Assembly: GCA_029582265.1 (NCBI GenBank)
Contig: CM055816.1
Span: forward strand, 24,205,825 to 24,269,824
DNA: 64,000 nt
Direction: 5' to 3'
Source of the DNA: Zoroaster sp. YZ-2022
Lineage: Eukaryota; Echinodermata; Asteroidea; Forcipulatida; Zoroasteridae
This document shows, in pieces, positions 1-13,726 of this stretch. The notes beneath the pieces were generated by a model. It worked only from the letters and a program-made list of their open reading frames with translations. It had not been told where the DNA came from and searched no databases. The first letter of the stretch is position 1; every line of letters starts with the position of its first letter. Position numbers and translations under genes: made by a program.

Positions 1-3000
1 GATTCACACTGTCTTCAGCTAATACACCATTACAATCATTGAACACTCATTTACCCTACAGCTTGGATTCACACTGTCTTCAGCTAATACACCATTACAA
101 TCATTGAACACTCATTTATCATACAGCTTGGATTCACACTGTCTTCAGCTAATATACCATTACAATCATTGAACACTCATTTACCCTACAGCTTGATTCA
201 CACTGTCTTCAGCTAACACCATTACAATCATTGAACACTCATTTACCCTACAGCTTGGATTCTCACTGTCTTCAGCTAACACACCATTACAATCATTGAA
301 CACTCATTTACCCTACAGCTTGGATTCACACTGTCTTCAGCTAATACACCATTACAATCATTGAACACTCATTTACCCTACAGCTTGATTCACACTGTCT
401 TCAGCTAATACACCATTACAATCATTGAACACTCATTTACCCTACAGCTTGGATTCACACTGTCTTCAGCTAATACACCATTACAATCATTGAACACTCA
501 TTTACCCTACAGCTTGGATTCACACTGTCTTCAGCTAATACACCATTACAATCATTGAACACTCATTTACCCTACAGCTTGGATTCACACTGTCTTCAGC
601 TAATACATCATTACAATCATTGAACACTCATTTACCCTACAGCTTGGATTCACACTGTCTTCAGCTAATACACCATTACAATCATTGAACACTCATTTAC
701 CCTACAGCTTGGATTCACACTGTCTTCAGCTAATACACCATTACAATCATTGAACACTCATTTACCCTACAGCTTGGATTCACACTGTCTTCAGCTAATA
801 CATCATTACAATCATTGAACACTCATTTACCCTACAGCTTGGATTCACACTGTCTTCAGCTAATACACCATTACAATCATTGAACACTCATTTACCCTAC
901 AGCTTGGATTCACACTGTCTTCAGCTAATACACCATTACAATCATTGAACACTCATTTACCCTACAGCTTGGATTCACACTGTCTTCAGCTAATACACCA
1001 TTACAATCATTGAACACTCATTTACCCTACAGCTTGGATTCACACTGTCTTCAGCTAATACACCATTACAATCATTGAACACTCATTTACCCTACAGCTT
1101 GGATTCACACTGTCTTCAGCTAATACATCATTACAATCATTGAACACTCATTTACCCTACAGCTTGGATTCACACTGTCTTCAGCTAATACACCATTACA
1201 ATCATTGAACACTCATTTACCCTACAGCTTGGATTCACACTGTCTTCAGCTAATACACCATTACAATCATTGAACACTCATTTACCCTACAGCTTGGATT
1301 CACACTGTCTTCAGCTAATACACCATTACAATCATTGAACACTCATTTACCCTACAGCCTGGATTCACACTGTCTTCAGCTAATACACCATTACAATCAT
1401 TGAACACTCATTTACCCTACAGCTTGGATTCATACTGTCTTCAGCTAATACACCATTACAATCATTGAACACTCATTTACCCTACAGCTTGGATTCACAC
1501 TGTCTTCAGCTAATACACCATTACAATCATTGAACACTCATTTACCCTACAGCTTGGATTCACACTGTCTTCAGCTAATACACCATTACAATCATTGAAC
1601 ACTCATTTACCCTACAGCTTGGATTCTCACTGTCTTCAGCTAATACACCATTACAATCATTGAACACTCATTTACCCTACAGCTTGGATTCACACTGTCT
1701 TCAGCTAATACACCATTACAATCATTGAACACTCATTTACCCTACAGCTTGGATTCACACTGTCTTCAGCTAATACACCATTACAATCATTGAACACTCA
1801 TTTACCCTACAGCTTGGATTCACACTGTCTTCAGCTAATACACCATTACAATCATTGAACACTCATTTACCCTACAGCTTGGATTCACACTGTCTTCAGC
1901 TAATACACCATTACAATCATTGAACACTCATTTACCCTACAGCATTGATTCACGCAGTCTTCAGATAAGACTCCATTACAATCATTGAACACTCATTTAC
2001 CCTACAGCTTGATTCACACTGTCTTCAGCTAATACACCATTACAATCATTGAACACTCATTTACCCTACAGCTTGGATTCTCACTGTCTTCAGCTAATAC
2101 ACCATTACAATCATTGAACACTCATTTACCCTACAGCTTGGATTCACACTGTCTTCAGCTAATACACCATTACAATCATTGAACACTCATTTACCCTACA
2201 GCTTGGATTCACACTGTCTTCAGCTAATACACCATTACAATCATTGAACACTCATTTACCCTACAGCTTGGATTCACACTGTCTTCAGCTAATACACCAT
2301 TACAATCATTGAACACTCATTTACCCTACAGCTTTGATTCACACTGTCTTCAGCTAATACACCATTACAATCATTGAACACTCATTTACCCTACAGCTTG
2401 GATTCACACTGTCTTCAGCTAATACACCATTACAATCATTGAACACTCATTTACCCTACAGCTTGGATTCACACTGTCTTCAGCTAATACACCATTACAA
2501 TCATTGAACACTCATTTACCCTACAGCTTGGATTCACACTGTCTTCAGCTAATACACCATTACAATCATTGAACACTCATTTATCATACAGCTTGGATTC
2601 ACACTGTCTTCAGCTAATATACCATTACAATCATTGAACACTCATTTACCCTACAGCTTGGATTCACACTGTCTTCAGCTAACACACCATTACAATCATT
2701 GAACACTCATTTACCCTACAGCTTGGATTCTCACTGTCTTCAGCTAACACACCATTACAATCATTGAACACTCATTTACCCTACAGCTTGGATTCACACT
2801 GTCTTCAGCTAATACACCATTACAATCATTGAACACTCATTTACCCTACAGCTTGGATTCACACTGTCTTCAGCTAATACACCATTACAATCATTGAACA
2901 CTCATTTACCCTACAGCTTGGATTCACACTGTCTTCAGCTAATACACCATTACAATCATTGAACACTCATTTACCCTACAGCTTGGATTCACACTGTCTT

Positions 3001-6000
3001 CAGCTAATACACCATTACAATCATTGAACACTCATTTACCCTACAGCTTTGATTCACACTGTCTTCAGCTAATACACCATTACAATCATTGAACACTCAT
3101 TTACCCTACAGCTTGGATTCACACTGTCTTCAGCTAATACACCATTACAATCATTGAACACTCATTTACCCTACAGCTTGGATTCACACTGTCTTCAGCT
3201 AATACACCATTACAATCATTGAACACTCATTTACCCTACAGCTTGGATTCACACTGTCTTCAGCTAATACACCATTACAATCATTGAACACTCATTTACC
3301 CTACAGCTTGGATTCACACTGTCTTCAGCTAATACACCATTACAATCATTGAACACTCATTTACCCTACAGCTTGGATTCACACTGTCTTCAGCTAATAC
3401 ACCATTACAATCATTGAACACTCATTTACCCTACAGCTTGGATTCACACTGTCTTCAGCTAATACACCATTACAATCATTGAACACTCATTTACCCTACA
3501 GCTTGGATTCACACTGTCTTCAGCTAATACACCATTACAATCATTGAACACTCATTTACCCTACAGCTTGGATTCACACTGTCTTCAGCTAATACACCAT
3601 TACAATCATTGAACACTCATTTACCCTACAGCCTGGATTCACACTGTCTTCAGCTAATACACCATTACAATCATTGAACACTCATTTACCCTACAGCTTG
3701 GATTCACACTGTCTTCAGCTAATACACCATTACAATCATTGAACACTCATTTACCCTACAGCTTGGATTCACACTGTCTTCAGCTAATACACCATTACAA
3801 TCATTGAACACTCATTTACCCTACAGCTTGGATTCACACTGTCTTCAGCTAATACACCATTACAATCATTGAACACTCATTTATCATACAGCTTGGATTC
3901 ACACTGTCTTCAGCTAATACACCATTACAATCATTGAACACTCATTTACCCTACAGCTTGGATTCACACTGTCTTCAGCTAACACACCATTACAATCATT
4001 GAACACTCATTTACCCTACAGCTTGGATTCTCACTGTCTTCAGCTAACACACCATTACAATCATTGAACACTCATTTACCCTACAGCTTGGATTCACACT
4101 GTCTTCAGCTAATACACCATTACAATCATTGAACACTCATTTACCCTACAGCTTGGATTCACACTGTCTTCAGCTAATACACCATTACAATCATTGAACA
4201 CTCATTTACCCTACAGCTTGGATTCACACTGTCTTCAGCTAATACACCATTACAATCATTGAACACTCATTTACCCTACAGCTTGGATTCACACTGTCTT
4301 CAGCTAATACACCATTACAATCATTGAACACTCATTTACCCTACAGCTTGGATTCACACTCTTCAGCTAATACACCATTACAATCATTGAACACTCATTT
4401 ACCCTACAGCTTGGATTCACACTGTCTTCAGCTAATACACCATTACAATCATTGAACACTCATTTACCCTACAGCTTGGATTCACACTGTCTTCAGCTAA
4501 TACACCATTACAATCATTGAACACTCATTTACCCTACAGCTTGGATTCACACTGTCTTCAGCTAATACACCATTACAATCATTGAACACTCATTTACCCT
4601 ACAGCTTGGATTCACACTGTCTTCAGCTAATACACCATTACAATCATTGAACACTCATTTACCCTACAGCTTGGATTCACACTGTCTTCAGCTAATACAC
4701 CATTACAATCATTGAACACTCATTTACCCTACAGCTTGGATTCACACTGTCTTCAGCTAATACACCATTACAATCATTGAACACTCATTTACCCTACAGC
4801 TTGGATTCACACTGTCTTCAGCTAATACACCATTACAATCATTGAACACTCATTTACCCTACAGCTTGGATTCACACTGTCTTCAGCTAATACACCATTA
4901 CAATCATTGAACACTCATTTACCCTACAGCTTGGATTCACACTGTCTTCAGCTAATACACCATTACAATCATTGAACACTCATTTACCCTACAGCTTGGA
5001 TTCACACTGTCTTCAGCTAATACACCATTACAATCATTGAACACTCATTTACCCTACAGCTTGGATTCACACTGTCTTCAGCTAATACACCATTACAATC
5101 ATTGAACACTCATTTACCCTACAGCCTGGATTCACACTGTCTTCAGCTAATACACCATTACAATCATTGAACACTCATTTACCCTACAGCTTGGATTCAC
5201 ACTGTCTTCAGCTAATGCACCATTACAATCATTGAACACTCATTTACCCTACAGCTTGGATTCACACTGTCTTCAGCTAATGCACCATTACAATCATTGA
5301 ACACTCATTTACCCTTCAGCTTGGATTCACACTGTCTTCAGCTAATACACCATTACAATCATTGAACACTCATTTACCCTACAGCTTGGATTCACACTGT
5401 CTTCAGCTAATACATCATTACAATCATTGAACACTCATTTACCCTACAGCTTGGATTCACACTGTCTTCAGCTAATACACCATTACAATCATTGAACACT
5501 CATTTACCCTACAGCTTGGATTCACACTGTCTTCAGCTAATACACCATTACAATCATTGAACACTCATTTACCCTACAGCTTGGATTCACACTGTCTTCA
5601 GCTAATACATCATTACAATCATTGAACACTCATTTACCCTACAGCTTGGATTCACACTGTCTTCAGCTAATACACCATTACAATCATTGAACACTCATTT
5701 ACCCTACAGCTTGGATTCACACTGTCTTCAGCTAATACACCATTACAATCATTGAACACTCATTTACCCTACAGCTTGGATTCACACTGTCTTCAGCTAA
5801 TACACCATTACAATCATTGAACACTCATTTACCCTACAGCTTGGATTCACACTGTCTTCAGCTAATACATCATTACAATCATTGAACACTCATTTACCCT
5901 ACAGCCTGGATTCACACTGTCTTCAGCTAATACATCATTACAATCATTGAACACTCATTTACCCTACAGCTTGGATTCACACTGTCTTCAGCTAATACAT

Positions 6001-8296
6001 CATTACAATCATTGAACACTCATTTACCCTACAGCTTGGATTCTCACTGTCTTCAGCTAATACATCATTACAATCATTGAACACTCATTTACCCTACAGC
6101 CTGGATTCACACTGTCTTCAGCTAATACACCATTACAATCATTGAACACTCATTTACCCTACAGCTTGGATTCACACTGTCTTCAGCTAATACATCATTA
6201 CAATCATTGAACACTCATTTACCCTACAGCTTGGATTCTCACTGTCTTCAGCTAATACATCATTACAATCATTGAACACTCATTTACCCTACAGCTTGGA
6301 TTCACACTCTCTTCAGCTAATACACCATTACAATCATTGAACACTCATTTACCCTACAGCCTGGATTCACACTGTCTTCAGCTAATACATCATTACAATC
6401 ATTGAACACTCATTTACCCTACAGCCTGGATTCACACCGTCTTCAGCTAATACATCATTACAATCATTGAACACTCATTTACCCTACAGCTTGGATTCTC
6501 ACTGTCTTCAGCTAATACATCATTACAATCATTGAACACTCATTTACCCTACAGCTTGGATTCACACTGTCTTCAGCTAATACACCATTACAATCATTGA
6601 ACACTCATTTACCCTACAGCCTGGATTCACACTGTCTTCAGCTAATACATCATTACAATCATTGAACACTCATTTACCCTACAGCCTGGATTCACACTGT
6701 CTTCAGCTAATACACCATTACAATCATTGAACACTCATTTACCCTACAGCTTGGATTCACACTGTCTTCAGCTAATACACCATTACAATCATTGAACACT
6801 CATTTACCCTACAGCCTGGATTCACACTGTCTTGAGCTAATACACCATTACAATCATTGAACACTCATTTACCCTACAGCTTGGATTCACACTGTCTTCA
6901 GCTAATACATCATTACAATCATTGAACACTCATTTACCCTACAGCCTGGATTCACACTGTCTTGAGCTAATACACCATTACAATCATTGAACACTCATTT
7001 ACCCTACAGCCTGGATTCACACTGTCTTGAGCTAATACACCATTACAATCATTGAACACTCATTTACCCTACAGCTTGGATTCTCACTGTCTTCAGCTAA
7101 TACACCATTACAATCATTGAACACTCATTTACCCTACAGCTTGGATTCACACTGTCTTCAGCTAATACACCATTACAATCATTGAACACTCATTTACCCT
7201 ACAGCTTGGATTCACACTGTCTTCAGCTAATACACCATTACAATCATTGAACACTCATTTATCATACAGCTTGGATTCACACTGTCTTCAGCTAATACAC
7301 CATTACAATCATTGAACACTCATTTACCCTACAGCTTGGATTCACACTGTCTTCAGCTAATACACCATTACAATCATTGAACACTCATTTACCCTACAGC
7401 TTGGATTCTCACTGTCTTCAGCTAATACACCATTACAATCATTGAACACTCATTTACCCTACAGCTTGGATTCACACTGTCTTCAGCTAATACACCATTA
7501 CAATCATTGAACACTCATTTACCCTACAGCTTGGATTCACACTGTCTTCAGCTAATACACCATTACAATCATTGAACACTCATTTACCCTACAGCTTGGA
7601 TTCACACTGTCTTCAGCTAATACACCATTACAATCATTGAACACTCATTTACCCTACAGCTTGGATTCACACTGTCTTCAGCTAATACACCATTACAATC
7701 ATTGAACACTCATTTACCCTACAGCTTGGATTCACACTGTCTTCAGCTAATACACCATTACAATCATTGAACACTCATTTACCCTACAGCCTGGATTCAC
7801 ACTGTCTTCAGCTAATACACCATTACAATCATTGAACACTCATTTACCCTACAGCTTGGATTCACACTGTCTTCAGCTAATACACCATTACAATCATTGA
7901 ACACTCATTTACCCTACAGCTTGGATTCACACTGTCTTCAGCTAATACACCATTACAATCATTGAACACTCATTTACCCTACAGCTTGGATTCACACTGT
8001 CTTCAGCTAATACACCATTACAATCATTGAACACTCATTTACCCTACAGCTTGGATTCTCATTGTCTTCAGCTAATACACCATTACAATCATTGAACACT
8101 CATTTACCCTACAGCTTGGATTCACACTGTCTTCAGCTAATACACCATTACAATCATTGAACACTCATTTACCCTACAGCTTGGATTCACACTGTCTTCA
8201 GCTAATACATCATTACAATCATTGAACACTCATTTACCCTACAGCTTGGATTCACACTGTCTTCAGCTAATACACCATTACAATCATTGAACACTC
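1..8296. repeat. 65-bp satellite array (about 127 copies, array continues left of window)
   Basis: Head-to-tail copies of a 65-bp unit beginning GATTCACACTGTCTTCAGC fill the window from base 1 and stop abruptly inside a unit at 8296. Copies are nearly identical. Recurring variants are TTATCATAC for TTACCCTAC, AACAC for AATAC, CATCA for CACCA, GCCTGG for GCTTGG and TTCTCACT for TTCACACT, plus a few 1-3 bp deletions (near 195, 217, 388, 4358). There are no long open frames and no spacer-like variable segments. It looks like a classical tandem satellite or large minisatellite; any centromeric or heterochromatic role is unknown. Confidence 0.98.
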
Positions 8297-8822
8297 CTGG
8301 CATTCTAAAGAGAAATAAATTAGAATTGCTATTTTTGGGGGTCACCAAGTAATAAACTTAAATAAACACAAAACGAATAATGCCATAGTAATTATCAAGT
8401 TTTGAATAATGTTCAGTATGATGAACGACAACATCGTCCCCAGGATGTTCCTGTAGTTTATGTACACCTCGTACCCACTTGTCTCTCGCCCTGGGAGGGG
8501 ACGGTTTCAATACACAAAAATATTGTATATGCAAATTAGGCGATAGACTGATACTGTTGTTAAGTTGTGTTAGCTGCAGTGGGGAGGCCGGGACTAGGCC
8601 ATTTAATTTATTTCATTAATATTTCAGTAAAATCACTCATCCAAACATTTTATGTGCTAAACAAATTCATATATATAGGCATTAATTTATAAAGGTAAAA
8701 TTTGTATTTTGTTTCCTCGAAACATTAAAACAATTCAGGTTGTGACTGTCTATTATTGAATAATTTTATCTTTTTGAGGAAACCAAAAAACAGATAAAGC
8801 TGAGCCTAATCAAGTTTCTGTC
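8297..8822. other. Unique AT-rich DNA between the satellite and the lectin promoter; no gene seen
   Basis: The sequence leaves the satellite at 8297 and becomes ordinary AT-rich DNA. I see no open frame over 60 codons, no tandem repeat and no recognisable transposon end here. Confidence 0.6.
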
Positions 8823-8824
8823 AA

Positions 8825-8928
8825 CCAATCAGGTGATACATGGTAAATCACCATTCAGCAGTGACTTCACTTTGACCAATCAGTGCTTTACGCATGCAAT
8901 CCTTTGGATCACAAACATTCAATATAAA
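8825..8928 (+). promoter_or_regulatory. Promoter of the fibrinogen-domain gene: two CCAATCAG boxes and a TATA box
   Basis: CCAATCAG occurs at 8825-8832 and again at 8876-8883 (same orientation, 51 bp apart), followed by TATAAA at 8923-8928. A start site about 30 bp downstream would fall near 8953, about 160 bp before the ATG at 9114. That puts the CCAAT boxes at roughly -77 and -128, a normal place for NF-Y boxes. The spacing is read directly; use as a promoter is inferred. Confidence 0.6.
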
Positions 8929-9113
8929 CACTCATCGGTCGAAGCTGTGTGACATTTCTACATTGCGCCGTGTGCAGTATAGTCGTGTTTCAATCAAACA
9001 GTTGGTCGACCGATGATACCGAAATACTTGATTGAATATAAACTGATAGTTCTACTTATTTAATTGGATTTACATTGAAACGTTTTCACCCATATACAAA
9101 CAATACATTTAAG

Positions 9114-10166
9114 ATGACGCAGCAAGTACTCTTGATGTGCGTACTCCATTTCAAAATGATGTTCGTGTTTATAATACCACTGATATCACAAGCGATAAGC
9201 TTGGGAAGTCAATGTGGTGGGCTTGCAAATGAATATCTCCCCGCAGATAACCGAGCACTCAAAAACTTTACGTATGCCAAGAAAACTGTACCCTATTACG
9301 TCATGTGCGGACGAGACTGTAACATGGATAAGAACTGTAAGTCATTTAACTTCTATAAATGCAATAAACTGTGTGAGTTAAACAACTCCACAAGGGCTGA
9401 GTATCCTGAATCATTTGTTGAAGATCAAGAAAGTGTGTACTTCGATGAAAATGAAGACACGCCTCTCTTCTCATTACCTGATATCTCCTTTGCTCACAAC
9501 AGAAGTTGTAAAGGGTTAATGGAGGCAGGTTACCGCACAAGTGGTGTCTACAAGATCTACCCAGACGGATTCAGCAACGGTCTCCAAGTCTATTGTGTAA
9601 TGGACATTGACGGCGGCGGATGGATTGTGTTTCAGCGCAGAGAGGACGGCAGTGTTGACTTTATTAATCGTGACTGGAGTCAATACAAGTCTGGCTTCGG
9701 TGATCTAAGCGGGGAACATTGGTTAGGGAATGATAACTTGGTGGGTCTGACATCTGATAAATCACACGGGACATGGGACCTCCGCATAGATCTCACAGAT
9801 TGGAGTAACGATACGGCATTTGCGAAATACACGGATTTCCAAATCACTGGAGAGAAGTACACACTGAATTATGGCGACTACGATGTGAGCAGCACTGCTG
9901 GTGACTCTCTTGGGCATCACAAGGGAATGCACTTCTCAACAAAGGATAATGACAATGATCTGTATTGGGGGAATTGTGCACAAATCTATGAAGGAGCCTG
10001 GTGGTTTAATTGGTGTCACTATTCTGACTTAAATGCTCGTTATTACCCAGATGGGCAGTATCAGGGTAACAACGGCATTACGTGGTATTACTGGCATAAC
10101 AACTACAATTCTCTCAAAGCATCCAGCATGAAAATGCGTGAACAGACATGTAAGTACACCAATTAG
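9114..10166 (+). CDS. Secreted PAN/apple + fibrinogen-related domain protein (ficolin/tachylectin-like)
   Basis: Predicted secreted lectin-like protein of 350 residues. The frame is open from a TTG at 9075, but the first ATG is at 9114 and has A at -3, so I start there. Residues about 1-28 form a hydrophobic signal peptide. About 32-115 are a cysteine-rich PAN/apple-like module with several N-glycosylation sequons. About 130-345 are a fibrinogen C-terminal (FReD) domain with the signatures GGGWIVFQRR, DWSQYKSGFGD, HWLGND and GAWWFNWCH. The DNDND run near residue 277 and the Cys pair near 287 and 300 fit the FReD calcium site and disulfide. Family members bind acetylated sugars or pathogen surfaces, and some guide development; the ligand here is unknown. 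The frame is uninterrupted. It ends SMKMREQTCKYTN, so either it is a single coding exon or the end is an intronic read-through (see 10150). Confidence 0.9.
   Translation: MTQQVLLMCVLHFKMMFVFIIPLISQAISLGSQCGGLANEYLPADNRALKNFTYAKKTVPYYVMCGRDCNMDKNCKSFNFYKCNKLCELNNSTRAEYPESFVEDQESVYFDENEDTPLFSLPDISFAHNRSCKGLMEAGYRTSGVYKIYPDGFSNGLQVYCVMDIDGGGWIVFQRREDGSVDFINRDWSQYKSGFGDLSGEHWLGNDNLVGLTSDKSHGTWDLRIDLTDWSNDTAFAKYTDFQITGEKYTLNYGDYDVSSTAGDSLGHHKGMHFSTKDNDNDLYWGNCAQIYEGAWWFNWCHYSDLNARYYPDGQYQGNNGITWYYWHNNYNSLKASSMKMREQTCKYTN
10150..10155 (+). other. Candidate splice donor at the end of the fibrinogen-domain frame
   Basis: GTAAGT, a consensus 5' splice site, lies at 10150-10155, right after the codons for the last conserved FReD residues (MKMRE). 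If used, the last residues and the TAG at 10164 would be intronic and the protein would continue in another exon. No partner exon was identified downstream. Confidence 0.35.
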
Positions 10167-10269
10167 CATTACTGGAAACATGCTGGAAAAACAGAATATA
10201 AAATAGTAGTTTTATTTGGCGGTCAAAAACATAAATATGTGTGTTTCCCGTCTACCCGCAATTACCAAA

Positions 10270-10640
10270 CATATCACGCCTATACCTTTATCATTTATTT
10301 ATATAAATAATTATAAATAAATAAAACGTTATTATAGGCCTTTGTGTTTCGGCCAAAAAGGTGTGTTTTAATAATAATAATAATAATAACAGGAGCTGAA
10401 AAGGGTATCCATTTGTACCCACCTTACTTTTTATAATTACAAATGGAAACACTTAATATTTTGGTCTTAATTTTGAAAACCTCATATTGAAAGCTAGCTC
10501 AGTTTATTTATTTATTTTTAATATTAAAAAAAAACGACTTAATAAACTGTTTCACCATTTCGGAAAATTAAATCTTTTGAGATTAACAATATAATTGATA
10601 GCCTTGACCAAGTCGCATCGGAACGGTTTGGTTGCGTAAT
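10270..10640 (+). repeat. Segmental duplication block A, copy 1
   Basis: AT-rich sequence closely matching 15982-16475 in the same orientation. Shared landmarks are AATAATTATAAATAAATAAA, GGTGTGTTTT, AACAGGAGCTGAAAA, CACTTAATATTTTGGT and GACCAAGTCGCATCGG. Copy 1 lacks the 136-bp hAT-like insertion present in copy 2. Confidence 0.8.
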
Positions 10641-10679
10641 TTTGCCCCACAGTGCATAAATCCATATGTATACACACCG

Positions 10680-11575
10680 TATGTACAATTATGTAAATAC
10701 AGACAATGACCACTCGTTGGATAGATGTACATGTACGTGTCCTGTACAATGTATATGTGTTATGTACATATATGTAAATACAGACAATGACCACTCGTTG
10801 GATAGATGTACATGTACGTGTCCTGTACAATGTATGTGTGTTATGTACATATATGTAAATACAGACAATGACCACTCGTTGGATAGATGTACATGTACGT
10901 GTCCTGTACAATGTATATGTGTTATGTACATATATGTAAATACAGACAATGAGCACTCGTTGGATAGATGTACATGTACGTGTCCTGTACAATGTATGTG
11001 TGTTATGTACATATATGTAAATACATACAATGACCACTCGTTGGATAGATGTACATGTACGTGTCCTGTACAATGTATGTGTGTTATGTACATATATGTA
11101 AATACAGACAATGACCACTCGTTGGATAGATGTACATGTACGTGTCCTGTACAATGTATGTGTGTTATGTACATATATGTAAATACAGACAATGACCACT
11201 CGTTGGATAGATGTACATGTACGTGTCCTGTACAATGTATATGTGTTATGTACATATATGTAAATACAGACAATGACCACTCGTTGGATAGATGTACATG
11301 TACGTGTCCTGTACAATGTTGTGTGTTATGTACATATATGTAAATACAGACAATGACCACTCGTTGGATAGATGTACATGTACGTGTCCTGTACAATGTA
11401 TGTGTGTTATGTACATATATGTAAATACAGACAATGACCACTCGTTGGATAGATGTACACGTACGTGTCCTGTACAATGTATATGTGTTATGTACATATA
11501 TGTAAATACAGACAATGACCACTCGTTGGATAGATGTACATGTACGTGTCCTGTACAATGTATATGTATTATGTA
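10680..11575. repeat. 81-bp minisatellite, about 11 copies
   Basis: Tandem 81-bp units containing GTAAATACAGACAATGACC and CACTCGTTGGATAGATGTAC. Because 81 is a multiple of three, several frames on both strands stay open and look like repeat proteins. One unit near 11319 is short and shifts every frame, so coding is unlikely. Each unit carries self-complementary TGTACATGTACG / TGTACA motifs. Confidence 0.95.
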
Positions 11576-12762
11576 TATTAAATGAAATGAAATGCACAGT
11601 GTATGCTGAATTTCTCTGGCCAGAAATCGGTACGGGATGGAGATACCGTACGATAACAGCCTTGGTCAACGCTATATAATTGATAAAGATTGGACATGGA
11701 TAACGAGAAATTAAGTGAATGAATGCATTGATGATGCAGCTGGATTCATTGCTCTTCAAAATAATGGCAACTACGATAGACTGTTTAACAGTGGTTTTTA
11801 CAATGTCAGTGGTTTTACAATGTCACTAACAATAAGGTTGATACATTTCTTACTAAATAGGAAAATATAACTGTACCGGACTTGCCGGTAAAATAGCGAA
11901 TCATTTGGAACATGTATATTTAAAAAAAATACTAATGTTCTCATCACTTTGGACATTAAGATAGAAGTTTAAATACGAAGTTATCTTGACTGAAGTTAAA
12001 GCATTTTATGTTTGTCACGGTACATTATATCATCAGAAATACATAACACTGAATGAACTTGAGATATTTGTCTTGTTAGTTCACTTAATGAAGTTTTCAA
12101 AGCTGGAAATCATGAAAAAGGCTTCGACCTTTCAGCGATTACACAAGAATTCCTTTTGTTTTTCGTAAAATTCCGCACTGGCTTTTCTTGGCCGCTGGAA
12201 AAAATGTGCGCATTTTTGTTTGGTAATATAGAAAAATATATTTGGTGTTTAAAGTTTGTCTGAATGTAATTGTAATTATAAATGTATGCACTGCACTGAA
12301 AATGACAATATTTGTAAATGTAATCATATTAGTATCGTAAACACTGGCCCGTAGACTGGGAATCTGTATTTGTGAATGCCCCCTCCCCCTCCCAGACATG
12401 TTACACTTGCTCTGGTGTTTAACCTAATGATACTTTGAAACATCATTGTGTAGTTGCGACAAATGTGTAATGGGTTCCATTGGAAAAAATGTGCAATGTT
12501 AGTGTACACCTTTAGTAATCACCCGATTACACGATTACTAAATTATAATCTAAAAACTTACTTTATGTGAAGTTATTTGCTCGATCCATGCAAACAAATC
12601 TGATTACTTGTTCACTATTTTCTTATAAAGTATGGATGCATTTATAGACATATTACTAATAGTGTTGTATACAATCTCTTTAAGCCATCCCATCCCTTAT
12701 TTTCAAACTAGTGTGAAACTAAAATGTGAACAAATAACAGACCATGTAAACAAAATATTAAT
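11576..12762. other. AT-rich non-genic DNA; nothing recognised
   Basis: Only short unsupported open frames are present. A C-rich stretch occurs at 12380-12396. No splice-bounded exon or transposon terminus was recognised. Confidence 0.5.
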
Positions 12763-13565
12763 TAAGGTGATCGTCCTTGCTCAACCTAATGGATTAGGCC
12801 TGACTTGATTTCTGTTATATATTTTATATCCAATAATTGGTTAAATAATTGTCCAATAATGAAAACAAAATATGGGAACGGTTAGTTCCAATCACATCTC
12901 CCTCCCCGCATATTCACAATGGACATGAACGGTAAAATAATCCCAGTTCAGCTGGACGGTAATTTTTCCCCAAACGAGATTACAGTGAAAGCATGTAGCT
13001 GTATGTGGTGAAAATAAATAAATACAATTAATCAACCCGACCTGATTTTTCGATTTGAAAGGACTATCACTAGTTTATTATTTATTACATGGTCTTATTA
13101 ACAATTAATAATAATAAATACTGAACAAATAATAATAATAAAAAATATAAAAGTTGTGAAACTATTTCAGCATATCTCTTTCTTAGAAATCTTTATTGAA
13201 ATCTTTTACATGAATATTTGAATGTATTTGTAGAATTTACATATACCCTAGTCTCTTGTCAACAATTACAATCTGTTGAATTCTGCGGACTTTGAAATGC
13301 CCTTGGCGAAGCACCCGTCAATTGATGTGTTTTCGACCCCTCTTTTGTTCTCTGATTCACATAAGAGTACATACGGGGAAACAAAACATAAGTAGTCTGC
13401 AGAATTTAAGCTGTCTTTGTTGACAATGGATTTGATTTGTTTACAATTTACTTAATTTTATAATTGAATTCATTAAAGATATTAATATATTCCATGCTCA
13501 AGCGATGTTGGTCACTAAAGTTAAACATGTCATTTTAATGAGAAACCATTTTAAAATAATTATGT
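12763..13565 (+). repeat. Duplication block B, copy 1 (inverted relative to 17080-17890)
   Basis: About 800 bp matching 17080-17890 as reverse complement. Landmarks are AAGGTGATCGTCCTTGC at the left edge, CCCGTCAATTGATGTG in the middle and AATGAGAAACCATT at the right edge. Neighbouring blocks A and C are in direct orientation, so B alone has been flipped. Confidence 0.8.
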
Positions 13566-13726
13566 ATTGATGACGTAACGTCATAAATTCATTTCAGTTT
13601 TATATAACCATTCTTTAATCCTTATTTTGATTACCAAACTAAAACAGCAATTTAAAATGGAAATATATTTCCCAGGTAAACTCACTTTGAGCACGGAATA
13701 TCAATCTTTGAGAACAATCGTTGTAA

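Noticed and set aside
1..8296. CRISPR-like array
   Set aside because: There are no unique spacers between repeats; units are contiguous 65-bp copies in a eukaryotic genome.
10552..11759. Long open frames of 225-356 codons on both strands with Cys/Thr-rich or Tyr/Ile-rich repeats
   Set aside because: They follow from an 81-bp tandem repeat (a multiple of three) and exist in several frames at once; one short unit shifts all of them, and there is no homology or signal outside the repeat.
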